Origin: Myxococcus dinghuensis
Lineage (GTDB): Bacteria > Myxococcota > Myxococcia > Myxococcales > Myxococcaceae
Reading direction: 5' to 3'
DNA length: 64,000 nt
Assembly (NCBI RefSeq): GCF_024198235.1
Contig: NZ_JAKCFB010000020.1
Span: 111,668 to 175,667, forward strand
In this document: piece after piece, positions 44,545 to 56,263 of the stretch
Layout: every line of letters starts with the position of its first letter
Numbering within the stretch: position 1 is the stretch's first letter
Notes under the pieces: model-generated
Told to the model about the DNA's origin: nothing
What the model saw: the letters and a program-made list of their open reading frames with translations, nothing else
Databases searched by the model: none
Program-made: the position numbers and the translations under genes

Positions 44545-45378
44545 TCACCCCCGCTTCTTCAATCCATACATGGACATCAGGACCCCTTCGAAGGTCTTCG
44601 CGGGCAGCACCGTCTTCGCCACCACCGCCGCGCGCTGCGCGAGCTTCCCCACCGAGACGCGCACGGGCATGGAGGGAGCCTCCATCAATGACAGCACACA
44701 GCGCGCCACGTCCTCGGGCGGCACGCCTTCGCGCTCCTCCTTCTCGATGATGCCCAGCACCGTCTCGAAGGCCGCATGGTACGCGGAGCCCTCGCCAGAG
44801 CCCGCCGCGCGGACGCGGTTGTCCGTCAGCCGGGTGCGCACGTCACCGGGCTGCACCAGCGCGGCCTGGATGCCGAAGGGCTCCAGCTCCTGGCGCAGGC
44901 TCTCCGTCAGTCCCTCCAGCGCGAACTTGCTCGCGCTGTAGAAGCCCTGGAAGGGCAGCCCCACGACGCCGCCCAGCGAGCCGATGTTGATGATGCGCCC
45001 GGAGCGCCGCTCCCGCATGCCCGGCAGCACGGCCCTGCAGACGCGCAGCACGCCCAGCACGTTGGTGTCGAGCTGCTTCCAGGCCTCCTCGACGGACGTG
45101 TCCTCGAGGGCTCCCGCCAAGGCATGGCCGGCGTTGTTCACCACCCCGTCGACGCGGCCCTCGCGCTCCAGCACCGTCGCCACGGCGCGCCGCACGGAGT
45201 CCTCTTGCGTGACGTCCAGCTCCAGCATCGCGTAGCGCGCGGGCTGACCGGCCCTCGCCTGACGGCTGGTGCCGTAGACGGTGTGGCCGCGCGCCGACAG
45301 CAGTTCGGCGCAGGCCTCACCAATCCCCGAGGAGGCTCCCGTGACGAGGACGACGCTTCTTTCCTGGGACGTGCTCAT
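44545..45378 (-). CDS. Short-chain dehydrogenase/reductase
   Basis: 277 residues from ATG 45378. Classical SDR: cofactor site TGASSGIG at 13-20, NNAG at about 85, catalytic Ser in IGSLGG, and YSASK (Tyr and Lys of the catalytic triad). The residue after the second strand (GTSRQ) favours NADP(H). Substrate unknown; it stands alone. Confidence 0.88.
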   Translation of the reverse strand: MSTSQERSVVLVTGASSGIGEACAELLSARGHTVYGTSRQARAGQPARYAMLELDVTQEDSVRRAVATVLEREGRVDGVVNNAGHALAGALEDTSVEEAWKQLDTNVLGVLRVCRAVLPGMRERRSGRIINIGSLGGVVGLPFQGFYSASKFALEGLTESLRQELEPFGIQAALVQPGDVRTRLTDNRVRAAGSGEGSAYHAAFETVLGIIEKEEREGVPPEDVARCVLSLMEAPSMPVRVSVGKLAQRAAVVAKTVLPAKTFEGVLMSMYGLKKRG

Positions 45379-45445
45379 GCGCGCCCCATGATTCCGCGTC
45401 CGCCGCACTCACACCACGAGAACCCGCGCGTCGGGGCCCCGCGGA

Positions 45446-45751
45446 CTACACCTGCTCGCGAACGGGGGGCGGCATCCGCTCGCGCCCCTCGTCGTCGCGC
45501 GGGACGCCGTCCCACGGCTGCTCGGGCCGGTAGCGTTGCACCTCGCGCACCATGAAGATCGCCGCCGCGGACAACACGCCCAGGTCATCCAGCCAGCCCA
45601 ACACGGGGATGAAGTCCGGTACCGCGTCCACGGGCGACAGGAAGTAGACCACCGCCATCACCCCGGCCAGCTTGCGCCAGAGCGACACGCGAGGGTCCCT
45701 CACGTACCGGAAGAAGCGGGTGCCCATGCCACGAAGACCTGCGATGTTCAT
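45446..45751 (-). CDS. DUF1232-family membrane protein
   Basis: 101 residues from ATG 45751. The hallmark VYFLSPVDAVPDFIPVLGWLDDLGVL (about 35-60) identifies DUF1232 (YkvA-like), with two hydrophobic segments and a charged tail. Function unknown. It follows the iron transporter ATPase gene by 89 bases on the same strand. Confidence 0.85.
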   Translation of the reverse strand: MNIAGLRGMGTRFFRYVRDPRVSLWRKLAGVMAVVYFLSPVDAVPDFIPVLGWLDDLGVLSAAAIFMVREVQRYRPEQPWDGVPRDDEGRERMPPPVREQV

Positions 45752-45840
45752 ACCCACCTCTACGCACGAGGACCCCGGGTGATTGCACCCGGGCGACACC
45801 CCGAGCGTATGCCGTCCGCACGCTCGGAGGACAGCCGGGC

Positions 45841-46896
45841 TCAATCCGGACTGTCCTCCAGCACGCCCGCACGGCCGACGACCTCCAACCGAGCCCTGTC
45901 ACCCGGCCGCAACGGCAGCTCGGGCACGCCACGCACCACCAGCTCCAGGCCACCACACGCCACGGTGAACTCGGCCGTGGGGCCCTGGAACTCGCGCGTG
46001 AGCACCTCCGCGCGCAGGGCCCCGCCCACGGCCACCGCGTCCGTGTCCGGCACCAGCCGCAGGGCCTCCGGCCGCAGCGACAGCAGCACCTTCCCCCGGG
46101 CCTGACCCGCCACCGGCAGGTTGCCCAGCATCGTGCGCGCGCCCCCGCCGAACCCCACGCCGGGCAGCAGGTTGGTGCCACCCAGGAAGTACGCGACGAA
46201 GGCGGTGCGCGGCGTGGAGTAGACGGCCTCCGGCGACCCCACCTGGTCCACCTTCCCCACGCGCATCACCGCCAGCCGGTCCGCGAAGGCCATGGCCTCC
46301 GACTGGTCGTGCGTCACGAGCAGCACCGTCGCGCCGAGCGACTTGAGCACGCGCCGCACCTCCCCAAGCGTGGACGTGCGCAGCGCGCTGTCCAGGCTGG
46401 AGAAGGGCTCGTCGAGCAACAGCACGCGTGGCCCCGGCGCCAGCGCGCGCGCCAACGCCACGCGCTGCTGCTGGCCGCCCGACAGCGCGTGAGGCATCCG
46501 CGCGCCGAACTCGCCCAGGCCGAACAGCGTCAGCATGGAGCGCGCCTTCGCCTCCGCGTCGCGGCGCGGCAGGTGCGACAGGCCGAACGTCACGTTGTCC
46601 AGGACGGACAGGTGCGGGAAGAGGGCGTAGTCCTGGAACACCATGCCCACGCTGCGCTGCTCCGGCGGGACGAAGGTGCCCGGCCCCACCAGCACGCGGC
46701 CATCGAGGGTGATGGTGCCCGCGTCGGGGCGCTCGAAGCCGGCCAGGAGCCGCAGCGTCGTCGTCTTGCCGCAGCCGGACGGGCCCAGCAGCGCCACCAC
46801 CTCGCCGGCCTCGACCGACAGCGACAGGCCATCCACGGCGGGAGTACCACCAGCGGCGTAACGAAGGGACAGTGCGTCGAGCGAGAGCAGGGGCAT
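45841..46896 (-). CDS. fbpC: Ferric iron ABC transporter ATP-binding protein
   Basis: 351 residues from ATG 46896 (GTG 46914 also in frame). Walker A GPSGCGKTT at 38-46, signature LSGGQQQR at 138-145, Walker B LLLDEP at 159-164, then a C-terminal TOBE-type domain (about 245-350) as in FbpC/PotA. It drives the permease encoded upstream. One unrelated-looking gene separates it from that permease. Confidence 0.88.
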   Translation of the reverse strand: MPLLSLDALSLRYAAGGTPAVDGLSLSVEAGEVVALLGPSGCGKTTTLRLLAGFERPDAGTITLDGRVLVGPGTFVPPEQRSVGMVFQDYALFPHLSVLDNVTFGLSHLPRRDAEAKARSMLTLFGLGEFGARMPHALSGGQQQRVALARALAPGPRVLLLDEPFSSLDSALRTSTLGEVRRVLKSLGATVLLVTHDQSEAMAFADRLAVMRVGKVDQVGSPEAVYSTPRTAFVAYFLGGTNLLPGVGFGGGARTMLGNLPVAGQARGKVLLSLRPEALRLVPDTDAVAVGGALRAEVLTREFQGPTAEFTVACGGLELVVRGVPELPLRPGDRARLEVVGRAGVLEDSPD

Positions 46897-46954
46897 GGCG
46901 AAGGCGCCGCGCACCCTATCGCGTTCCCGCCCGACGCGAAGCCCTCCGCTTCCG

Positions 46955-47578
46955 TCACTTCCAGGGCGGCCGGGCGGCCATCAGCTTCGCCACGTCCACC
47001 GTGCCCTCCGCGTCGACGATGCCGTCCACGAGGAGGCTGGCGAGCTCCGTCGCGTGGGCCGCCCACCGCGCGTCGAAGACCTCCGGTCCCCAGGCCGCTC
47101 CCTGGGACGGCTTGCGCTCCGCCGTCTTCGGCTTGCCGTAGATGAGGTGGTCGTTGGAGACGATGAGACCCGCGGTGAGGGGCCCCATCACCTCCACCGA
47201 GTCGTCGTTGTACCGGCCATGGAGCGCATGCTCCACCGCCAGCCCTCCGAGGATGGTCACCCAGCCCGAGGTGTCCATCGCGCGGCAGCGCACCTGCCCC
47301 AGCACCACCAGCTTCGTCTCCGCGTCGTTCGTCAGCACCCCGTCGACCGGCAGGTCACCCACCACCACGAGCGAGGCCACGAACGCCAACGAGGAGCTGC
47401 CCGAGTTCCCCAGCACCTGGATGAGGTCGTCGAACGTCCGGGGCGACTTCTCGCTCAACACCTGCTTCAGGTGGCCCGGAGAGTAGGGAGGCCCCACGGG
47501 GAACTCGTCCAGGGCCTGGGCGGTGGAGGAGACAGCATCGGCGGCGAGCGGTGGAAGCACGGACTCCGGCAGGGACAT
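46955..47578 (-). CDS. Hypothetical protein with a beta-solenoid-like middle
   Basis: 207 residues from ATG 47578. The centre (about 65-145) has short repeating strands of the kind LVVVGDLPVDGVLTNDAETKLVVLGQV ... SVEVMGPLTAGLIVSND, reminiscent of polymer-forming (bactofilin-like) or right-handed beta-helix proteins. The ends are helical. It sits inside the ferric iron transporter gene order, between permease and ATPase. Whether it belongs to the transporter is unknown. Confidence 0.6.
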   Translation of the reverse strand: MSLPESVLPPLAADAVSSTAQALDEFPVGPPYSPGHLKQVLSEKSPRTFDDLIQVLGNSGSSSLAFVASLVVVGDLPVDGVLTNDAETKLVVLGQVRCRAMDTSGWVTILGGLAVEHALHGRYNDDSVEVMGPLTAGLIVSNDHLIYGKPKTAERKPSQGAAWGPEVFDARWAAHATELASLLVDGIVDAEGTVDVAKLMAARPPWK

Positions 47579-47661
47579 GTCTGGGTTTGGACTCGCCCTC
47601 GTCGCGACGACACAAGACAGACGAATCCGTCTCACATCCCAGGAGCGGACTCATCGAGACA

Positions 47662-47680
47662 AGACATCCCAGGGATGTCT
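47662..47680. terminator. 19-bp palindrome after the iron permease gene
   Basis: AGACATCCC (47662-47670), A, GGGATGTCT (47672-47680), directly beside the permease stop (47680-47682). On the minus strand it is followed by TTGTCTC. It could be a hairpin attenuating expression of the downstream genes or an operator for the next gene. Confidence 0.45.
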
Positions 47681-49245
47681 CAACCTCGCGGCGTCTCGTT
47701 CTCCTGGGACACCAACAGGCCCACGCCCAGCGCGGAGACAGCCATCAGCACCAGGGCGGGCAGCGCGGCCTCGGCGAAGCGGCCCTCGGCGGTGGCGCTC
47801 CACACCTGCGTGGCCAACGTGCGGAAGCCGATGGGCGCGAGCAGCAGCGTGGCCGGCAACTCCTTCATCGCGGTGAGGAAGACGAGCGCCGCGCCCGCGA
47901 GCAAGCCGGGGCGCAGCAGCGGCGCGGTGACCCGCCGGAACACCGCCGACGGAGACTGCCCCAGCGACGCGGCGGCTTCCGACAGGTGCGGGTTGAGCTG
48001 GAGCAGCGTCGAGCGCACCGTCCCCACCGCCTGCGGCAGGAAGCGGACGACGTAGGCCAGCACCAGCATGGCCAGGGTGCCGTAGAGGAACGGCAGCGCC
48101 TGCACGCCCAGGAACACGAGCGACAACGCGAGGACGATGGGGGGCAGCGCATAGCCCGCGTAGGACGCCCGCTCGAGCACGAGCGAGAGGCGCCCCGGGT
48201 AGCGCACCGAGAGGAACGCCAGCGGCAGCGCGCACAGCACGGACGCCACCGCGCCCAGCACCGACGCGAGCACGGAGCCGACCGCCGGCTCCAGCACCGC
48301 GTCCCCCTCCCCCGCCAGGCCCCGCACGCCCCAGTAGACGAGCACGCCCACCGGCAGCACCACGCCCGCCAACACCACCGCGCCGCACAGGAGCAGCGCC
48401 GGCACGCGCCAACGCCCCAGGGACACCGGAGAGGACACCCGCGCGGCGCCCTTCGCGCTGCGGTGATAACCGGCCTTGCCGCGCAGCCGCGTCTCCACGA
48501 ACAGCACCGCCGCCGTCACCAGCACGAGGGCCAGCCCGAGCAACGCGGCGTAGGTCCGGTCATACGCGCCCTCGTACTGGACGTAGATGGCCCGCGAGAA
48601 GGCGTCGTACTGGAGCAGCGCCACCGCGCCGAAGTCCGACAACACATACAGCCCCACCAGCAGCGCGCCGGAGACGAAGGCGGGGCGCAGCAACGGCGCC
48701 GTCACCTTCCAGAAGGCTCGCGTGGGACCCAGGCCCAGGCTGCGCGCGCCCTCCAACCACGCCGGGTCCTGCGACAACAGCCCGGAGCGCAGCGCGAGGA
48801 AGAGGTAGGGATACGTCGACACCGTCAGCGCCAGCAGCGCGCCGGGAAAGCCATACACGGGCGGCACCGGCAGGCCCCAGCGGGACAGGGGCTCCTCCAG
48901 CACGCCGCCCGCGCCGAACGTCGCCAGCAGCACGTAGCCGCCGACGAACGTGGGCACCGCGAGCGGGACGCACAGGAGCACCGTCCACACGCGCCGGCCC
49001 GGCAGGTCGGTGCGCGTGGTGAGCCACGCGAGCGGCAGGGCCACGACAGCGGCACAGCCCGTCACCGACACCGCGAGCCCGAGCGTGCGCCACAACAGGC
49101 CCCACGTCCTGTCCCTCAGGAGCAGGGCCCAGGCGTGCGCATCGGCCTCGGCCGCGCGCACGCCCAGGTACACGGCGGGCAACACCGCGAGCGCGGCCAC
49201 CGCCACGCCCGCCACCCACAATCCAACCGGAGCCCGCCGTGTCAC
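47680..49245 (-). CDS. fbpB: Ferric iron ABC transporter permease
   Basis: 521 residues from a GTG start. Two homologous halves with about 12 membrane helices in total. The cytoplasmic EAA loops are EGARSLGLGPTRAFWKVTAPLLRPAF and EAAASLGQSPSAVFRRVTAPLLRPGL, which contact the ATPase. The fused two-domain form is typical of FbpB/SfuB iron permeases. It starts 10 bases after the binding-protein gene. Confidence 0.88.
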   Translation of the reverse strand: MTRRAPVGLWVAGVAVAALAVLPAVYLGVRAAEADAHAWALLLRDRTWGLLWRTLGLAVSVTGCAAVVALPLAWLTTRTDLPGRRVWTVLLCVPLAVPTFVGGYVLLATFGAGGVLEEPLSRWGLPVPPVYGFPGALLALTVSTYPYLFLALRSGLLSQDPAWLEGARSLGLGPTRAFWKVTAPLLRPAFVSGALLVGLYVLSDFGAVALLQYDAFSRAIYVQYEGAYDRTYAALLGLALVLVTAAVLFVETRLRGKAGYHRSAKGAARVSSPVSLGRWRVPALLLCGAVVLAGVVLPVGVLVYWGVRGLAGEGDAVLEPAVGSVLASVLGAVASVLCALPLAFLSVRYPGRLSLVLERASYAGYALPPIVLALSLVFLGVQALPFLYGTLAMLVLAYVVRFLPQAVGTVRSTLLQLNPHLSEAAASLGQSPSAVFRRVTAPLLRPGLLAGAALVFLTAMKELPATLLLAPIGFRTLATQVWSATAEGRFAEAALPALVLMAVSALGVGLLVSQENETPRG

Positions 49246-49255
49246 GTCCGACCTC

Positions 49256-50239
49256 TCAGAGGACGCCGGTGTCCTGGAGCAGCGTCACCGTGCCGCGCAG
49301 GTCGTCGAGCTTCGACAGGTCGAGGTCCGGCGAGCCCACCTTCGTCAGCTCCAGCAGCGCGGGGGCCGTCTTCACGCCCGACACCAGCGGGTACTCATGC
49401 GTCTCCTGGGAGAAGTACGTCTGCGCGTCCGTCTCCAGCAGGTACGCGGCGAACTTGCGCGCCGCCTCCACCTTCTTCGTGTTCTTCAGGATGGCCACGC
49501 CCGCCACGTTCACCAGCGCGCCCGGGTCACCCGCGGCGACGAAGTGGTTGGCCACCGTCAGGTCCGGCTGGGTCTTCTTCGCGGCGTACAGGTAGTAGTG
49601 ATTGACGAAGCCCGCGTCGATTTCCCCGCGGCCCAGCGCCTCGATGACGGCGGCGTTGTTCTTGTACACGCGCGGCTCGTTGGCCTTCACGCCCGCCAGC
49701 CACTGCTTCGCGGCCTCCTCGCCCTCGAGCAGGCGCAGCGCGGTGACGAACGCCTGGAAGGAGGCGTTGGTGGGCGCCCAGCCCAGGCGGCCCTTCCACT
49801 TCGCATCCGTGAAGCCGCGGATGCTCTTGGGCAGCGCCTCCGGCTTCAGCTTCTTCGTGCTGTACGCCACCACGCGCGCGCGGCCGCTGGTGCCCACCCA
49901 CTGCCCGGTGGGCGAACGGAAGCGCGCGTCCACCTTGTCCAGCGTCTCCTTCGGCAGCGCCTGGAGGTGGCCCGCGCTGGAGAGCGCGCCGAGCGCGCCC
50001 GCATCCTGGGCGAAGAACACGTCCGCGGGCGTCTTGTCGCCCTCCTCGAGCAGCGTGGCGGCCAACTGCGGCGTCTCGCCGTAGCGCACCTTCACCTCGA
50101 TGCCGGTCTTCTCGGTGAACTTCTTGAGCAGGGGGCCGACGAGCTTCTCGTTGCGGCCGGAGTAGACAGTCAGGGTCTCCGCCGCGAGCGCGGGCGAGGA
50201 CAAGGTCAGGGTCAGGATCAGCGCGAGCAGTCGCTTCAT
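49256..50239 (-). CDS. fbpA: Ferric iron ABC transporter periplasmic binding protein
   Basis: 327 residues from ATG 50239. Signal peptide ending PALA-A (about 20). FbpA hallmarks: LTVYSGRNEKLV near the start, and the iron-binding tyrosine pair in VNHYYLYAAKK (about 195). It binds Fe3+ in the periplasm and delivers it to FbpB. First gene of the operon; the divergent 128-base spacer shows no clear Fur box by eye. Confidence 0.9.
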   Translation of the reverse strand: MKRLLALILTLTLSSPALAAETLTVYSGRNEKLVGPLLKKFTEKTGIEVKVRYGETPQLAATLLEEGDKTPADVFFAQDAGALGALSSAGHLQALPKETLDKVDARFRSPTGQWVGTSGRARVVAYSTKKLKPEALPKSIRGFTDAKWKGRLGWAPTNASFQAFVTALRLLEGEEAAKQWLAGVKANEPRVYKNNAAVIEALGRGEIDAGFVNHYYLYAAKKTQPDLTVANHFVAAGDPGALVNVAGVAILKNTKKVEAARKFAAYLLETDAQTYFSQETHEYPLVSGVKTAPALLELTKVGSPDLDLSKLDDLRGTVTLLQDTGVL

Positions 50240-50367
50240 GGGCGGGCACCCTAGTGGACGCCATCGCACGGTTCCACCCATTGCGGTCCCGCGCGTCATG
50301 CGGTCCGGCAGGGCCCGTGGCATACCGTGGATTGCGGCAACTCCCCGACGCATCGGAGGTCATCGAC

Positions 50368-51021
50368 GTGCATCGACTCCTTCTCTCCGTTCTCGTGTTC
50401 TCGACGTCCGCAGCGCTCGCGCAAGCGCCGACACCCGCCACGCCCGCGACGAAGGGCGCGGCCGCGACTCCAGCGACGCCGCGCCCCGCTGTCGCCCCGG
50501 GGACGAGCGACCCCATGAAGCTCGCGATGGAGCTCACGCAGGCGGCGCTCCAGGCCACCCCGGCGGCGAAGCCCGAGGACGTGCGCACACCGGAGGCCCT
50601 GCTGACGGCGCTCTACGACGTCATCAGCGGCCCCGCCGGAAAGGCGCGGGATTGGCCTCGCTTCCGCTCCCTGTTCTATCCGGGCGCGAGGATGGTGCCC
50701 ATCCACCGCGCGAAGCCAGGCGGCCCTCCCGGCATCTTCTCCATCACCCCCGAGGATTACGTGGCCTGGGGTGAGGCGTATTTCCAGAAGCATGGCTTCT
50801 ACGAGAAGGAGACACACCACCAGGTCGCGGGCTACGGAGACCTGCTCAACGTGCTGAGCGCGTACGAGTCGCGAGACAAGCCGGACGCCAGCCCGTTCGC
50901 CCGGGGCGTCAACAACATCCAGCTCGTCTTCGACGGCCAGCGCTGGTGGGTGCTGCACATCTCCTGGATGGACGAGAAGGCGGCGGGCACGCCCGTGCCG
51001 GCGACCTTCGTCCGGAAGTAG
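50368..51021 (+). CDS. Secreted protein, possible NTF2/SnoaL-like
   Basis: 217 residues from GTG 50368, eight bases after GGAGGT. Signal peptide ending ALA-Q (about 19), a low-complexity Ala/Pro/Thr linker, then an alpha+beta domain (about 65-215) with the LLTALYDVISGPAGK ... WGEAYFQKHGFYEKE ... GVNNIQLVFDGQRWWVLHISW layout, which suits the NTF2-like fold. Function unknown. It precedes the kinase gene by 10 bases and is probably co-transcribed with it. Confidence 0.65.
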   Translation: MHRLLLSVLVFSTSAALAQAPTPATPATKGAAATPATPRPAVAPGTSDPMKLAMELTQAALQATPAAKPEDVRTPEALLTALYDVISGPAGKARDWPRFRSLFYPGARMVPIHRAKPGGPPGIFSITPEDYVAWGEAYFQKHGFYEKETHHQVAGYGDLLNVLSAYESRDKPDASPFARGVNNIQLVFDGQRWWVLHISWMDEKAAGTPVPATFVRK

Positions 51022-51031
51022 GCCGGCCCCG

Positions 51032-51862
51032 ATGCCTGGAACCACGCTGGACGCGCTGGTGGTCGGCAACTACTGCCACGACGTGCTGGTCCAGGAGACG
51101 GGCGAGGTGCACACGCTCGGCGGGTCCGCGGCGTACATCTCCAACGTGTTCGAGGCCGTGGGCGTGAGTCACACGGTGGTGGCCGTGGCCGGCGAGGACT
51201 TCGCCTACGCCGACCGCGTCCGCCACCCGCCACGCATCGTCCCGGGTACACGCACCACGTGCTTCCGAGCGGACTTCCACGAGGGCACGCGGGTGCTGCG
51301 CGTGGACGCTCGCGCCGAGCCCATCCGTTCCGAAGACATCTCGTGCGACGCGCGCGTGGCCATCGCCTGTGGCGTCATGGGTGAGGTGTTGCCGGAGACG
51401 CTCGTCGCGCTGTCACGCCGGGCGCATCACGTCATCGCGGACACGCAGAGCCTGCTGCGCGCGCTGGACGCGGAGGGACGCGTGCAGAACGTCCCGCTCG
51501 CGCGGACGCCCTTCGCGGACCTGCTTGGACATCTGCACGTGCTCAAGGCCAGCGAGGAGGAGGCGCGCGCGCTGGACCTCGACGCGGTACGGGCACGCAC
51601 GTGTCTCGTCATCACCCGGGGCGAGCGGGGCTGCTCGGTGCTCACCGCCGACGCGACGCTCGAAGTGCCCTCCGTCCGCGTCGAGGAGGTGGACCCGACA
51701 GGCGCGGGAGACTGCCATCTCGCGGGCTTCGCCCTCGGCCTGCTACGTGGCTGGTCGCTCGCGCGCTGCGCCGAGCTGGCCAACTGGTTTGGCGCGCAGG
51801 CGGTGACGCAGGTGGGTGTGCCCCGGCTCGACCTGACGCGACTCCCTCCTGAGCTGCGCTGA
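51032..51862 (+). CDS. PfkB-family carbohydrate kinase
   Basis: 276 residues. N-terminal GGSAAYISNVFEAVG (about 30-45) and C-terminal DPTGAGDCHLAGFALGL (221-237), with D227 as the catalytic base. The short length and sequence style resemble plant-type myo-inositol kinases within the ribokinase family, but the substrate cannot be fixed. Its last 30 bases are the first part of a tandem repeat that continues downstream. Confidence 0.85.
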   Translation: MPGTTLDALVVGNYCHDVLVQETGEVHTLGGSAAYISNVFEAVGVSHTVVAVAGEDFAYADRVRHPPRIVPGTRTTCFRADFHEGTRVLRVDARAEPIRSEDISCDARVAIACGVMGEVLPETLVALSRRAHHVIADTQSLLRALDAEGRVQNVPLARTPFADLLGHLHVLKASEEEARALDLDAVRARTCLVITRGERGCSVLTADATLEVPSVRVEEVDPTGAGDCHLAGFALGLLRGWSLARCAELANWFGAQAVTQVGVPRLDLTRLPPELR

Positions 51863-52204
51863 CGCCGCGCAGGCCGACCTCCAGGCCCGCGGCTCCGGGC
51901 ACCTACGCGGGGACGACAGAATCCATCCGAGGAGGCCACCGCCATCCGGACACTCCGGCTGACGCGGCTCCCTCCCGTGCTGTGCTGACGCATCCACGCG
52001 CGCCCACTCCAGGCCCCGTGGTTCCGGCGCCTACGTGGGGACGACAGAATCCATCCGAGGGTGCCACCGCCATTCAGACTTCTGGCTGACGCGGCTCCCT
52101 CCCGTGCTGTGCTGACGCATCCACGCGCGCCCACTCCGGGCCCGAGGTTTCGGCGCCTACGTCCCGCGCGAAGGAGTCAATCCGAAGGTGCCTCCACCCT
52201 CCGG
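51833..52204. repeat. Three-copy tandem repeat of about 126 bp
   Basis: Copies at 51833-51958, 51959-52085 and 52086-52204 each begin CTGACGCG(A/G)CTCCCTCC and contain the shared elements GCTGACGC(C/A) and GCCTACG or CACCTACG; copies 1 and 2 also share GGGGACGACAGAATCCATCCGA. Copy 1 starts inside the kinase gene and includes its last ten codons and stop; copies 2 and 3 are decayed duplicates of that end plus its downstream sequence. Copies 2 and 3 are more alike than either is to copy 1. The remaining bases to 52280 show no gene. Confidence 0.85.
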
Positions 52205-52280
52205 ACGCCACCTCAGCTCACCACCGCCCCGGGCGCGGGTGACCTCCGCGCGGCCCCTGCGACCCTGACGGCAGGAAGAA

Positions 52281-52309
52281 GCCCCTCCTCCCACGCGGGG
52301 AAGAGGGGC
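52281..52309 (-). terminator. Hairpin downstream of gyrA
   Basis: GCCCCTC (52281-52287) and GAGGGGC (52303-52309), extended by a further short stem inside. On the minus strand TTCTTCC follows. It lies 26 bases past the gyrA stop. Confidence 0.6.
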
Positions 52310-52334
52310 CGGGACTTCACGTCAGTCCATCAGC

Positions 52335-55130
<2,796 letters not shown>

Positions 55131-55189
55131 GAGCTCTGGAAGTGGTCGCGGAGGGGCCCCGCGAAGGGCCGCCGTCCAGTGAGGGAGCG

Positions 55190-55218
55190 TTCGTAACCCC
55201 CGGATTTCCCTACGTCAA
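55190..55218 (-). promoter_or_regulatory. Promoter of gyrA
   Basis: On the minus strand TTGACG (55218-55213), a 17-base spacer and TACGAA (55195-55190), about 60 bases upstream of the ATG. Confidence 0.65.
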
Positions 55219-55275
55219 CAGGGGAAACGAGGGGGCGACGCCTTGAAGGTCGGAGGGCTCCGGAAAGGGCTGCTC

Positions 55276-55295
55276 CGGGGCGGAAAACCGCCCCG
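55276..55295 (-). terminator. Hairpin between the TPR gene and gyrA
   Basis: CGGGGCGG (55276-55283), AAAA, CCGCCCCG (55288-55295): a perfect 8-bp stem with a 4-base loop, 67 bases past the end of the TPR gene and upstream of the gyrA promoter. It should separate the two transcripts. Confidence 0.55.
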
Positions 55296-55362
55296 TATTG
55301 AACGCTCGGAGCGCCATTTTTCAGCCCCGGAAACGGTGCGGAAGAACGCGCCCCGGAAGGGC

Positions 55363-56094
55363 TCACGCGGAGCGTGTGGCGCCGCCCGGTCGCAGGGGGG
55401 TCGCCAGCCGGTCGGCCTCCTGTCCCACGGGCCCCTCCGGGTCCTTCTGGCGGGCCTTCTCGAAGGCCTCCAGCGCCCCCTCGCGGTCGCCCTTGAGCTT
55501 GAGCGCCACGCCCACGTTGAGGTGCGCCGAGGCGAGGTCGCGGTCCATGTCCACGGCCTGGCGGAACAGGGCCAGGGCCTGGTCCACGTCGCCCGACAGG
55601 AGGGCCTCCTTGCCGTCGTGGACGCGCTTCTCCGCGTCGTTCACCAGCTCCACCTGGAAGACGCTGCGGCCCACCACGTTGGCGATGAGCGCGCGGAGGA
55701 TGCCGCCCCAGTAGAAGGTCAGCCCCTCCGCCGCGACGACGGCGGCCAGCGGCAGGTCCGGCAGCAGCTGCTTGCCCCGGAACTTGAAGCGCACGCGCGT
55801 GTAGCGGCCCTTGTTGGCCCAGTGCTTGACCTCGCCCTGGAGCTTGCGCAGCCCCTCTTCCAACTGCCTCGGGTCGATTTCGAAGGGCAGCACGCGACCA
55901 GGGCCGTCACCCGCGGGCAGCGCCTTGGGCGCCCCCACGTCGGGCGCCTCGTCGAAGACGGGCTCGGCCTCCAGGACCACGGGCGGCGCAGCGGGCCTCG
56001 CCTTCTTCGACGCGGGGCGGGGCGCGGACGGCCGCTTCCGGGCGGCGGGCTTCTTCACCTTCGCTGCGGACTTGCGAGACGTGCTCTTGGCCAT
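55363..56094 (-). CDS. TPR protein with a basic N-terminus
   Basis: 243 residues. The first 40 are Lys/Ala/Arg/Pro-rich and histone-H1-like. A middle alpha+beta part (about 70-140) has an EGLRKLQGEVKHWANKGRYTRVRFKFRGKQL segment. Two to three TPR units follow at about 155-230 (GDVDQALALFRQAVDMD, GDREGALEAFEKARQKD). The basic tail could bind DNA, RNA or membranes. Family not recognised. Confidence 0.7.
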   Translation of the reverse strand: MAKSTSRKSAAKVKKPAARKRPSAPRPASKKARPAAPPVVLEAEPVFDEAPDVGAPKALPAGDGPGRVLPFEIDPRQLEEGLRKLQGEVKHWANKGRYTRVRFKFRGKQLLPDLPLAAVVAAEGLTFYWGGILRALIANVVGRSVFQVELVNDAEKRVHDGKEALLSGDVDQALALFRQAVDMDRDLASAHLNVGVALKLKGDREGALEAFEKARQKDPEGPVGQEADRLATPLRPGGATRSA

Positions 56095-56263
56095 GTCTCC
56101 ACCATAAACGAGCCACGGCGCAGACGCTTGCGTCCGAGGACTTCCCGGGATTGTCCGGGAGCTTCTCCATGCGCGCGCGACGGGACTTCACACGGGGCCC
56201 GTCCCCCGGGCGGAGGACCTCGGCCATGATGCGGGCCTCCCCCAGAAAGGACGCTCGTCCCCC

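Noticed and set aside
50240..50367. Fur box in the iron-operon spacer
   Set aside because: The spacer is GC-rich and no site close to the GATAATGATAATCATTATC consensus can be seen.
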